Positions 1 through 5,588 of a stretch of DNA of 9,109 nucleotides are shown in pieces. The DNA comes from JAGXLC01 sp041686375. GTDB lineage: Bacteria > Bacteroidota > Bacteroidia > Bacteroidales > UBA12077. The stretch lies in assembly GCA_041686375.1 (NCBI GenBank), contig JAWLEB010000069.1, positions 1 through 9,109 of the forward strand, given 5' to 3'. The notes beneath the pieces are model-generated. The model did not search any database. It was not told where the DNA came from and saw only the letters and a program-made list of their open reading frames with translations. Position numbers and translations under genes: made by a program. Each line of letters opens with the position of its first letter. The stretch's first letter is position 1.

Positions 1-92
1 AATCCGGTGAATAACATGCCCAATTGTTCTTTAATCTCCCGGAAAGCTATGAAATGGCTGGTGACACCTGCGATATCCAGTCGTTTTACCAC
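1..92 (-). CDS. Possible N-terminus of a gene leaving the left edge (partial)
   Basis: Reading leftward from a GTG at 92-90, the minus strand is open for 30 codons to the window edge. The peptide starts VVKRLDIAGVTSHF and ends EQLGMLFTG, with a balanced protein-like composition. A TAA stop lies two codons upstream of the GTG (98-96), so the gene would have to begin here. The next segment upstream on the same strand (about 93-195, another frame) also reads as protein-like and ends in TAA, so the locus might be a frameshifted remnant. I do not recognise a family. The plus strand is also open at 1-171 (56 codons), which weakens the call. Treat this as a candidate only. Confidence 0.22.
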   Translation of the reverse strand, partial: MVKRLDIAGVTSHFIAFREIKEQLGMLFTG

Positions 93-109
93 GCCTTATT
101 GTGGTAAGA
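84..109. repeat. Inverted repeat / hairpin 1
   Basis: TTACCAC (86-92) faces GTGGTAA (101-107) across an 8-base loop. The stem extends outward by one G-T wobble and one T-A pair. No T-run follows on either strand, so it is not a standard intrinsic terminator. Confidence 0.55.
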
Positions 110-117
110 ATCAGCTT

Positions 118-150
118 CAATATTCCGGCTCAACGCCAGCTGAAATATTG
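118..150. repeat. Inverted repeat / hairpin 2 (13-bp stem)
   Basis: CAATATTCCGGCT (118-130) pairs with AGCTGAAATATTG (138-150) around the 7-base loop CAACGCC. There is one mismatch and one G-U wobble. This is the strongest of the three hairpins in the left region. No T-run follows it, and its function is not evident: an RNA structure, a terminator for a gene to the left, or a palindromic repeat are all possible. Confidence 0.6.
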
Positions 151-176
151 CATGTTTATTATAGCTCGTGATTTTT

Positions 177-199
177 CCGGTTTTCAGTCTTCAGACCGG
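177..199. repeat. Inverted repeat / hairpin 3
   Basis: CCGGT (177-181) pairs with ACCGG (195-199). The stem continues inward with T-G and T-A for seven pairs around a 9-base loop. It lies 26 bases after hairpin 2, making a cluster of three. Confidence 0.4.
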
Positions 200-480
200 T
201 GTAATGGTCGAGTCTCCTTAAACAGGTTTTTTTAATATACGTTTATTACCCATTTGTTCATCATCTCAGGGGGCCGGGGAGCGTTTAATAACTTAACTTA
301 TGGTTTTCGTACGCATGATTCGCATAAGTGACCGTACCGTGTTATTACCGGAAAGCAAATATGCAAGATTTTCGGCAATTGAGGGGTTTGTTTGTTGTTT
401 TTAACACGGTTTTTCATCGATTTCGTACTTGTCAATACATGGCCCGGAAAAATCAAAGCATAACATAACTACCATGTGAA

Positions 481-490
481 TGTTATAACA
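481..490. promoter_or_regulatory. Palindrome TGTTATAACA upstream of lipoprotein gene
   Basis: A perfect 10-base palindrome lies about 80 bases before the gene at 572. A related word, GTATAACA, follows at 504-511, and ATAACAT (460-466) faces ATGTTAT (480-486). The core GTTATAACA recurs at 1809-1817 in front of the OmpA-family gene. It may be an operator, but A/T-rich DNA produces such words easily. Confidence 0.3.
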
Positions 491-571
491 AATTTCCAAT
501 AAAGTATAACATACATATTGATTATTAGGCAAACCTTTGTAATATAATTTATTCACTTAAAAAAAAAGAAA

Positions 572-994
572 ATGAAAACACGCAGTTCAAAAATTATCAG
601 AAATACGGTTTTTGGCATAGCCATAATTATGATGATGATCGTATTTGGTGCATGCTCCAAGAAGATTGTATTTCTTGGTTCTTCCGTTGTTCCGGCAGCA
701 GAGGGCCATGTAAAGGTTAAAAAAGACGGCAATGAGAATTATGCAATCTCTCTAAACATCTCAAACCTTGCAGAAGTTGACAAGATGCAGCCACCAAAAA
801 ATATGTATGTAATATGGATGGAAACTGACGAGGGACTTACAAAAAATATTGGACAGATTATAAGCTCCCGAAACCTGAACGCAAAATTTGAAACAGTATC
901 TTCTTCTAAGCCGGTAATGATTTATCTTACTGCAGAGGACACAGAAGACATTCAACGGCCTGGCAAAGTGGTGCTAACAACTGCCAGGTTCTGA
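572..994 (+). CDS. Small lipoprotein, hypothetical, Bacteroidota-type
   Basis: 140 residues. The N-terminus is basic (MKTRSSKIIR), then comes a hydrophobic stretch (about 12-25) and a lipobox-like F-G-A-Cys ending at Cys28, so the product should be a lipid-anchored envelope protein. The mature domain, from the segment SSVVPAAEG (about 37-45) onward, is a compact beta-rich unit with YVIW, KNIGQ and IYLTAEDTEDI motifs. I recall this family from Bacteroidota as uncharacterised. The YVIW and GQI pattern resembles the C-terminal domain of RskA-type anti-sigma factors, but that link is inference. The ATG follows an A-rich leader with no Shine-Dalgarno. The gene converges on the AraC-type regulator with only 19 bases between the stop codons, so the 3' ends may overlap as transcripts. 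Function is unknown. Confidence 0.85.
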   Translation: MKTRSSKIIRNTVFGIAIIMMMIVFGACSKKIVFLGSSVVPAAEGHVKVKKDGNENYAISLNISNLAEVDKMQPPKNMYVIWMETDEGLTKNIGQIISSRNLNAKFETVSSSKPVMIYLTAEDTEDIQRPGKVVLTTARF

Positions 995-1013
995 AATTAA
1001 ATTCCTTTTACAA

Positions 1014-1577
1014 TCACAGGTCTTCAACGGCAATTCTGTTTCTATACTGCGCCATTTCTTTGAAATAGGTAGGCGTAAGCCCTGTGCTTTTCTTGAACTG
1101 GGCGGAAAGGTGTGCCACACTGCTGTAGTGCATCCTATAGGATATCTCCGTCAGATTGAGTTCATCATAGAGCAACAACTCCTTCACGCGTTCAATTTTG
1201 TGGCGGATAATATATTTTTCGATTGTAATCCCGGTTTCCAGGGCGAACAAGTTTGCCAGGTAGGCATAGTCATACCCCAGTTTTTCGCTTAAATAATGGG
1301 AGAATTTATATTTTACGTACTCATCTGAATGGTGCACCATTTCAATGATTGATATTTTTATCCGCTCAATCAGTATGGCCTTTTTGTCTTTCATCAACTC
1401 AAGACCCGACCAAATCAGTGCTTCCTGAAGTTTATTACGTTGCTCAGGTGAAATTTTCTGGCTGAGCTTAATCATCCCGAGCTCAACGGATAAAGGGGCT
1501 ATCCCAAGCTTTTGAAGCTCTTCTGTTACAAACATCTTACACCGCCGGCTGACCATGCATTTTATATAGAGTTTCAT
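1014..1577 (-). CDS. AraC-family transcription regulator with metal-domain-like N-terminus
   Basis: 187 residues from the ATG at 1577. A longer reading from 1676 adds 33 codons of low-complexity sequence that does not look like the family, so I prefer the internal start, where MKLYIKCMVS matches the family N-terminus. Residues 1-65 resemble a heavy-metal-associated (HMA-like) fold. The usual Cys-x-x-Cys would be residues 10-13, but here it reads SRRC (Ser10, Cys13); another Cys is at 7. Residues about 78-175 form the AraC/XylS DNA-binding domain with two helix-turn-helix units: helix one around LGYDYAYLANLF, the linker IERVKELLLYDEL, and helix two around YSSVAHLSAQFKKSTGLTP. A cytoplasmic DNA-binding regulator is expected. 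It is divergent from the OmpA-family operon across 332 bases, which makes that operon, and itself, plausible targets. The ligand or signal is unknown. Confidence 0.88.
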   Translation of the reverse strand: MKLYIKCMVSRRCKMFVTEELQKLGIAPLSVELGMIKLSQKISPEQRNKLQEALIWSGLELMKDKKAILIERIKISIIEMVHHSDEYVKYKFSHYLSEKLGYDYAYLANLFALETGITIEKYIIRHKIERVKELLLYDELNLTEISYRMHYSSVAHLSAQFKKSTGLTPTYFKEMAQYRNRIAVEDL

Positions 1578-1734
1578 CTGATCATAATATTTATATGTAA
1601 AACCCAAAAAACCAAACCAACCATTATGTGTATCTATTTGATTAAAGGTTGATCCATATTGATGAGATGACCTCATAAAGATACAAAAAAAGGGATATGA
1701 TGCAAACCTGCATGATTAAAACCTTTGTTGGACG

Positions 1735-1751
1735 TTCCGGGTAATCCGGAA
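1735..1751. promoter_or_regulatory. Inverted repeat in divergent promoter region
   Basis: TTCCGG (1735-1740) faces CCGGAA (1746-1751) across GTAAT. It could be a half-site pair for a dimeric regulator or a small hairpin. It lies about 160 bases from each of the two divergent start codons. No experimental link to the neighbouring AraC-type protein is implied. Confidence 0.35.
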
Positions 1752-1821
1752 AGACATTAACAGGCCTGAATTATATAAACTTTAGGGAAAGTTGTGTAAC
1801 ATAAAACGGTTATAACAGGCT

Positions 1822-1829
1822 TACCTTTG
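1822..1829 (+). promoter_or_regulatory. Bacteroidota -7 promoter element candidate (TACCTTTG)
   Basis: TACCTTTG matches the TAnnTTTG consensus of the primary sigma factor of Bacteroidota exactly. It lies about 80 bases before the OmpA-family ATG, which would leave a leader made mostly of the four tandem repeats. No clear TTTG-type -33 element sits 19-21 bases upstream, so the promoter would be weak or activator-dependent. That would suit a neighbouring AraC-type activator (inference). Confidence 0.4.
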
Positions 1830-1845
1830 ATTTGAATAAATGCTA

Positions 1846-1912
1846 AATCCTTTTTAATTATTAATCCTTTTAATTATTAATCCATTTTAATTACGAAATT
1901 CTTTTAATTATG
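1846..1912 (+). repeat. Four tandem 16-17-base repeats forming the OmpA-family leader
   Basis: The units are AATCCTTTTTAATTATT (1846-1862), AATCCTTTTAATTATT (1863-1878), AATCCATTTTAATTACG (1879-1895) and AAATTCTTTTAATTATG (1896-1912). The last three bases of unit four are the ATG of the gene. All share a TTTTAATTA core. They make up the 5' leader immediately before translation and replace any Shine-Dalgarno sequence. Confidence 0.75.
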
Positions 1913-2581
1913 AAAAAAATCAGATTAAGCCTTGCAATGATTCTGATGGCAACTGTATTATTTGCAGGTTGTTCATCGATGAATCGAACACAAAAAGGAG
2001 CAGCTGCCGGAACCGCTACCGGTGGTGCCATGGGTGCCGTGATCGGCAAAGCTTCAGACAATACTGCCATAGGTGCAATTATCGGTGCTGCAGTGGGAGG
2101 TGCGGCAGGAGCTGTTATTGGCAACCAAATGGACAAACAGGCTGAAGATATTGAAAAAACCGTTCCCGATGCCAGGGTTGTTCGTGCCGGGGAGGGTATC
2201 ATTGTAGAGTTCAGTAGTGCCGTATTGTTTGGGTTTGACCAATCAGTCCTGTCCCATGATGCAGAAAATAGCCTTGATAAACTTGTGCTGGTGCTGGATG
2301 AGTATCCTGATACAGATATTGAAATTCAGGGGCATACCGACAGCACTGGAAGTTTAACCTACAACCAGGCTTTATCTCAAAGGCGCGCGAATGCCGTTTC
2401 AGGTTACCTGATTTCAGAAAACGTTGATGTAAGTCGCTTATCGGTTATCGGATATGGTCAAACTTTGCCGAAATATCCAAATGAAACAGAGTATGGTCGT
2501 ACGCATAACCGCAGGGTTGAATTTCTGATTACTGCCAATGAAAAGATGCGTGCTGAAGCCGAAGCGACAGCACAACAATAA
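1910..2581 (+). CDS. OmpA-family lipoprotein with glycine-zipper domain
   Basis: 223 residues. The signal peptide has a lipobox Leu-Phe-Ala-Gly-Cys ending at Cys21, giving a lipoprotein probably in the outer membrane. Residues about 29-72 are a Gly/Ala-rich glycine-zipper segment (repeated GAxxG and GxxxG), which usually packs in or on the membrane. Residues about 98-208 are an OmpA-like peptidoglycan-binding domain: GHTDSTG (141-147), YNQALSQRRA (151-160) and NRRVEF (200-205). Asp144 and Arg159 sit where the diaminopimelate-binding Asp and Arg lie in this family. The likely role is tethering the outer membrane to peptidoglycan. It is followed after 35 bases by an outer-membrane beta-barrel gene, so the two are probably co-transcribed. 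An alternative label is YiaD-like lipoprotein. Confidence 0.93.
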   Translation: MKKIRLSLAMILMATVLFAGCSSMNRTQKGAAAGTATGGAMGAVIGKASDNTAIGAIIGAAVGGAAGAVIGNQMDKQAEDIEKTVPDARVVRAGEGIIVEFSSAVLFGFDQSVLSHDAENSLDKLVLVLDEYPDTDIEIQGHTDSTGSLTYNQALSQRRANAVSGYLISENVDVSRLSVIGYGQTLPKYPNETEYGRTHNRRVEFLITANEKMRAEAEATAQQ

Positions 2582-2616
2582 AATTATTTATTTGCCTGAA
2601 CAAAAACAATAAAAAA

Positions 2617-3297
2617 ATGAAAAACAAAATATTGCCAATTGCAATGATACTGATGCTAACGGTTTCTTTAGCCGGGGCTCAGATACCTGCAGGCCAAGGA
2701 ACCGCATTCGGTGTCCTGGGAGGAATAAATATACAGAATCTGAACGGGAAAGATTTCAATGGAGACAAACTTGACAACGATGTGATCATTGGGTATCATG
2801 CCGGACTAAATATTCAGATACCTGTTGCGCCTGATTTTTATTTTCAACCCGGGGCTCTTTTTTCTTCCAAAGGAGCTAAAAATACATCAGACCCGGTAAC
2901 AAGGACAATAAACCTGTCGTATATAGAAGTTCCACTGAATTTCGTTTATAAAGGCTTGCTGGGAAACGGGCATGTAATGGTGGGTTTTGGCCCTTATGCA
3001 GGATATGCCTTTTCGGGCAGCGATAAATATGAAGGCGGCTCTGTTTCAGTTGAAAACGACGTTGAATTTAAAAATGTAGTGGATACCAGTGATCCGGAAA
3101 CCACGACCTATTTCAAAGCACTTGATGCAGGAGCAAATATTTTTGCCGGGTATGAGATGGCCGTAGGCATATTCTTCCAATTGAACACCCAACTTGGGTT
3201 ACTAAACATTAATCCTGAAGACAACAGATTCCCCGGTGATAATGAAACAGAGATAAAAAACACTGGTTATGGTGTGTCGCTGGGATATCGGTTTTGA
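2617..3297 (+). CDS. Outer-membrane beta-barrel protein (porin family, PF13568-like)
   Basis: 226 residues. The signal peptide is clear (residues 1-21, cleavage expected after the final Ala of SLAGA). The mature chain alternates short amphipathic strands with turns, for example FGVLGGINIQNL, VIIGYHAGLNIQI, YFQPGALFSSKG, YIEVPLNFVYKG, GHVMVGFGPYAGYAF and FFQLNTQLGLLNI. It ends in GVSLGYRF, a terminal Phe typical of barrels recognised by the BAM machinery. Length and pattern fit the small 8-stranded barrel family common in Bacteroidota. The substrate or role cannot be read. The A-rich start context (AATAAAAAAATG) lacks a Shine-Dalgarno. It follows the OmpA-like lipoprotein at 35 bases, consistent with one envelope operon. 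Confidence 0.9.
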   Translation: MKNKILPIAMILMLTVSLAGAQIPAGQGTAFGVLGGINIQNLNGKDFNGDKLDNDVIIGYHAGLNIQIPVAPDFYFQPGALFSSKGAKNTSDPVTRTINLSYIEVPLNFVYKGLLGNGHVMVGFGPYAGYAFSGSDKYEGGSVSVENDVEFKNVVDTSDPETTTYFKALDAGANIFAGYEMAVGIFFQLNTQLGLLNINPEDNRFPGDNETEIKNTGYGVSLGYRF

Positions 3298-3346
3298 TAG
3301 CTATAAATATCCACTACTGTCCACTTAAATTGACATGTATTACCCA

Positions 3347-3482
3347 TAAATTTTCTTATTAATTATAGAACAATTCCCGGGATTAATGCACTTAGATTTA
3401 TAGCCATATATTATCAATTGCTAATTAAAAGTTAACGTTATACGAATAGCCGGAATAGTATTATTGATTATAGGAATTGTTG
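3347..3482 (+). repeat. Upstream copy of duplicated leader (copy A)
   Basis: These 136 bases match 4706-4841 at a constant offset of 1359 with about 10 substitutions and no gaps, by my hand alignment (about 93% identity). The longest identical core runs from AATGCACTTAG to ATTATCA (about 3384-3416). The copy ends just after codon 14 of the truncated reading frame. It stands directly before the gene at 3550 and may supply its promoter. Confidence 0.9.
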
Positions 3483-3487
3483 AGTAA
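3440..3487 (+). pseudogene. Truncated copy of the 4799 small membrane protein gene
   Basis: Aligned to the gene at 4799, this copy has ATA where the start codon ATG should be. It then encodes RIAGIVLLIIGIV identically for 13 codons, after which similarity is lost and GAG TAA ends the frame. The remaining 55 or so codons of the intact gene are absent. It is a 5' fragment left by a partial duplication or deletion and should not be translated from the normal start. Confidence 0.8.
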
Positions 3488-3549
3488 ATTTAAATGACTA
3501 ACAAAACGATTCAAAGAACAGATAAAAAACCTGAATTAAAGCATTAGAT

Positions 3550-4386
3550 ATGAAAAAGAGAGATACCAGATTAATCTTATTTATTGCAGTGCCAGTTCTG
3601 ATAGTTGCATTGGGAATTTTGTTTGTTCAGGTATATCTTCGCAGCGCTGTTCCAGGCTATGTTGAAAATACACTGGAGGAAGAAATTGGCAGTCATCTTG
3701 ACCAGGCTTCGAGTGATGTGCTTGATGTTAATGTCCAAAAACGTAAATTCAACGCATTTCCAATAACTGTATCAACACCCGGAATTTCATTATACGCAGC
3801 AATTGATGTGTATAACGAAGAACGAAGAATTCAGACCGGGCAAATTCGCTTTAAAGGAAGAGAGGAGCTGTCTGGCAACGATAGTAATGGCTTTGAAAAC
3901 CTTATATTTGAAAATCATTCATTTCGGGTCGCAAATCTTTCTGTTTACTTGCCTGAAGTTCTGTTTTCTTATCATATTGACAGTATTTCGCTTGACGGCT
4001 CCATGAATACCATCAGCATGGAGAATAGTAAAATACTTCCCGATCACCCCAAGGCAGAGCTCTACAGGTATGTTGACTATGGAACTTTCAATCCCGCTAT
4101 ATATCCACTTGCCAGCAGTAAAATGGCAGACGGAGTTCACAAAAGCTCTCTGTTTTTATTCGCGGGCAACGATGTAGAATCAAGTGGAGCGTTGTATATG
4201 GAATGGAATGATCTGATGCTGATTTTTACCCCGGAGGCTGGTGATCTGATCACTGGCATTACTCAATCATTCGGAAAAATTATATACCATCAATCGAACC
4301 CCTATAGTGCAGATAAATACCCTGCCGGGGATATTGATTATGAATGGGATGTCAGACGGCTTGTTTTTCATGACAGGTGGAACTAA
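3550..4386 (+). CDS. Membrane-anchored envelope protein of unknown function
   Basis: 278 residues. MKKRDTR is followed by one strong transmembrane segment (about 8-30). The rest is a soluble, probably periplasmic domain with alternating beta-rich stretches (NAFPITVSTPGISLYAAIDVY, VANLSVYLPEVLFSYHIDSISLDG). The N-terminal anchor plus a beta-rich part that includes short amphipathic strands is reminiscent of AsmA/DUF748-like proteins, but those are usually longer and I see no diagnostic motif, so I leave it unassigned. There is no cysteine in the chain. The gene lies between two copies of a 136-base leader, the first about 70 bases before its ATG. This suggests it shares regulation with the small membrane protein gene at 4799 (inference). 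The start is the first ATG after stops and lacks a Shine-Dalgarno. Confidence 0.75.
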   Translation: MKKRDTRLILFIAVPVLIVALGILFVQVYLRSAVPGYVENTLEEEIGSHLDQASSDVLDVNVQKRKFNAFPITVSTPGISLYAAIDVYNEERRIQTGQIRFKGREELSGNDSNGFENLIFENHSFRVANLSVYLPEVLFSYHIDSISLDGSMNTISMENSKILPDHPKAELYRYVDYGTFNPAIYPLASSKMADGVHKSSLFLFAGNDVESSGALYMEWNDLMLIFTPEAGDLITGITQSFGKIIYHQSNPYSADKYPAGDIDYEWDVRRLVFHDRWN

Positions 4387-4432
4387 TATCTGTCAGGTAT
4401 TAAAGTTCCTTTTTGTATGATTTTGTACCATT

Positions 4433-4488
4433 ATTGGGTGTTTTTACTTTACACACAAGCCCCTCATCCGGGGCGTAATACACCCAGT
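4433..4488 (+). other. Nested RNA stem-loop candidate
   Basis: The outer stem is ATTGGGTGT (4433-4441) with ACACCCAGT (4480-4488), nine pairs including one wobble. The middle stem is TTAC (4444-4447) with GTAA (4475-4478). The inner stem is GCCCC (4459-4463) with GGGGC (4470-4474) around TCATCC. It lies 46 bases after the stop of the 3550 gene, so it could be a 3' stabilising or terminating structure, although no U-run follows. An independent RNA is also possible. Confidence 0.45.
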
Positions 4489-4501
4489 GTTAACCTTTGT
4501 G

Positions 4502-4529
4502 TGTGCTTCCGGGCTTGTTGGTAAGCACA
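4502..4529 (+). other. Second hairpin in the 4387-4705 spacer
   Basis: TGTGCTT (4502-4508) pairs with AAGCACA (4523-4529). Two further C-G pairs form past a one-base bulge around a loop of about 9 bases. No T-run follows. Confidence 0.4.
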
Positions 4530-4705
4530 GGGATGGGGGTTTCATCATTTACACATTCCGGTTTGCAGAGAAAATCAAATATGCCTGATGATGTGCCGGG
4601 CTTCTGTGTAAAAATACCAGGGCCGAATAGAAGCGTTTACGATGGACAACACAAGAAATACCAATAAACCGATTTCTGACAGAACATTCAAATGTGTGAA
4701 TCATG

Positions 4706-4841
4706 TAAATTTTCTAATGAATTATATAACACTTCCCGGGGTTAATGCACTTAGATTTATAGCCATATATTATCACTTACTAATTAAAAGTTAACGTTAT
4801 GCGAATAGCTGGAATAGTATTATTGATTATAGGAATTGTCG
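4706..4841 (+). repeat. Downstream copy of duplicated leader (copy B, intact)
   Basis: Partner of 3347-3482. This copy contains the functional ATG (4799-4801) and the first 14 codons of the small membrane protein gene, and so is probably the original. About 93 bases upstream of the ATG are conserved between the copies, including TAGATTTA (4752-4759), one mismatch from the Bacteroidota -7 element, and the palindromic TTAACGTTA just before the start. Confidence 0.9.
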
Positions 4842-5011
4842 GTGCTTTATTTTTTGGAATACAGGCAATTCAGGAAACGGAGACCTTCAGTTTTTTAGGG
4901 ATCGACATAGGCGCATCGAGTGCTAACTGGACTCCTGTAATAGTTAGTGCAGTAGTTTTTGTGATTGGTCTTATCCTAATGAGCTCAGGGAGAAGGACTT
5001 CTGCAGATTGA
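4799..5011 (+). CDS. Small two-helix membrane protein
   Basis: 70 residues with two predicted transmembrane helices, about residues 3-22 (AGIVLLIIGIVGALFFG) and 46-62 (PVIVSAVVFVIGLILM). They are joined by a polar loop (IQETETF, then SSANWTP), and the tail is short and basic. The layout resembles DUF3185-type small inner-membrane proteins known from many Gram-negative bacteria; the exact family is uncertain. No catalytic residues are visible. The next gene, a DUF1328-type protein, starts 40 bases later, so the two are probably one transcript. Proteins of both kinds are often found in stress-related clusters, which is context rather than proof. The leader and first 14 codons are duplicated upstream at 3347-3482. 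Confidence 0.8.
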   Translation: MRIAGIVLLIIGIVGALFFGIQAIQETETFSFLGIDIGASSANWTPVIVSAVVFVIGLILMSSGRRTSAD

Positions 5012-5051
5012 GACTTTTATACGTACTATTAATCAACAAAAACCTTTTATC

Positions 5052-5219
5052 ATGATAAGATGGATAATAATTTTCCTGATCATTGCTATTGTTGCTGCCG
5101 TGTTTGGATTTACAGGTATAGCTGCAGGTGCAGCTTCAATTGCAAAGGTGATATTTATTATTTTCCTGGTACTTTTCCTTATAAGCCTGATTTTAGGTGG
5201 AGTAAAAGGATGGAAATAG
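5052..5219 (+). CDS. DUF1328 family membrane protein (YtjA-like)
   Basis: 55 residues. It starts MIRWIIIFLIIAIVAAVFGF, continues TGIAAGAASIAKVIF and ends LISLILGGVKGWK. This is the DUF1328 layout seen in E. coli YtjA: an R-W near the N-terminus, a first hydrophobic helix, the GF-x-G-(I/L)A-x-x-A linker, a second helix and a short basic tail. Length is normal for the family, which has no known biochemical function and is small and inner-membrane. The ATG lies 40 bases after the stop of the preceding small membrane protein, with no Shine-Dalgarno, and the two are likely co-transcribed. Confidence 0.9.
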   Translation: MIRWIIIFLIIAIVAAVFGFTGIAAGAASIAKVIFIIFLVLFLISLILGGVKGWK

Positions 5220-5412
5220 GAAAAACGATATCGGATCATTTTTCTTTATCGTAGCTGGAAGTTGACTCCATTGCCCTGAATTTGCTGCCGGTGCTGGAGG
5301 ATCCTTCAGATGGGTACCTGAGATTCAATCGAATGGGCACGTTCAAAGGTAGGCTTGTTCTGGTATACCCTGGTTACCCATTGGCCGGTCGGTTCGGGAT
5401 GAAGGGCATTTC
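5220..5412. other. Spacer before the assembly gap
   Basis: 193 bases with no recognised gene. The plus strand is open from 5255 into the gap and reads LEVDSIALNLLPVLEDPSD at its start, with no ATG at a sensible position. The minus strand is also open in one frame from the gap to 5306. Either could be the end of a gene lost in the gap, or chance. Base composition is richer in G+C than in the small membrane protein genes to the left. Confidence 0.3.
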
Positions 5413-5512
5413 NNNNNNNNNNNNNNNNNNNNNNNNNNNNNNNNNNNNNNNNNNNNNNNNNNNNNNNNNNNNNNNNNNNNNNNNNNNNNNNNNNNNNNNN
5501 NNNNNNNNNNNN
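5413..5512. other. Assembly gap (100 N)
   Basis: Exactly 100 unresolved bases. That figure is conventional for a scaffold join of unknown length, so the true distance between the DUF1328 gene and the CheB/CheR gene is not known. Genes may be missing here, and the two sides may even be wrongly joined. Confidence 0.98.
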
Positions 5513-5576
5513 TATAACAGCAATATAAAACGATTTCAGGAAACAGACACTACAAGTTTGCACCTGATCATTTATC

Positions 5577-5582
5577 AAAGGG
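5577..5582 (+). promoter_or_regulatory. Shine-Dalgarno-like AAAGGG
   Basis: AAAGGG sits six bases before the ATG at 5589. It is the only purine-rich site at canonical spacing before a large gene in this window, where other starts have A/T-rich leaders. It supports 5589 as the start. Confidence 0.5.
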
Positions 5583-5588
5583 TTTACT

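Larger units (their letters stand above)
1..571. other. Left-edge intergenic region
   Basis: No convincing complete gene is present. The stretch holds the possible edge fragment at 1-92, three closely spaced hairpins between 84 and 199, and then mixed sequence that becomes very A/T-rich from about 455. The last 110 bases before the gene at 572 contain several GTTATAACA-like words and an A-run just upstream of the ATG. They are the likely promoter and leader of that gene. Confidence 0.6.
1578..1909. other. Divergent intergenic region, AraC-type gene / OmpA-family gene
   Basis: 332 bases between divergent starts, expected to hold both promoters. It contains a short inverted repeat at 1735-1751, a GTTATAACA word at 1809-1817, a TAnnTTTG-type -7 match at 1822-1829 and four tandem leader repeats at 1846-1912. 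I found no coding sequence beyond the rejected N-terminal extension of the regulator. Confidence 0.6.
4387..4705. other. Structured intergenic spacer
   Basis: No gene of convincing length was found. The first 150 bases contain a nested stem-loop (4433-4488) and a second hairpin (4502-4529). An additional inverted pair, ACAAGCCC (4455-4462) and GGGCTTGT (4511-4518), would compete with them. The rest shows only the short direct repeat CCGGGCTT at 4509-4516 and 4596-4603. The duplicated leader begins at 4706. Confidence 0.6.

Noticed and set aside
1110..1292. Plus-strand open frame inside the AraC-type gene
   Set aside because: It lies wholly antisense to a clear DNA-binding domain and resembles no protein.
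1578..1676. 33-codon N-terminal extension of the AraC-type regulator
   Set aside because: The extension is unlike the family, whose N-terminus matches the internal ATG at 1577; the extra codons lie in the probable promoter and leader region.
1846..1912. CRISPR-like repeats
   Set aside because: The units abut with no spacers and are A/T-rich, so this is a tandem repeat.
1891..2202. Minus-strand Ala/Pro-rich open frame
   Set aside because: It is the antisense of the Gly/Ala-rich glycine zipper, a compositional shadow.
3320..3340. Possible insertion-sequence end after the beta-barrel gene (GTCCACTTAAATTGACA)
   Set aside because: No matching inverted end, target duplication or transposase was found in the window.
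3502..3527. Similarity between the leader at 3502-3527 and the sequence at about 5523-5549
   Set aside because: The resemblance (AAAACGAT, then a CAGA word) is short and gapped in A-rich DNA and is not distinguishable from chance by eye.
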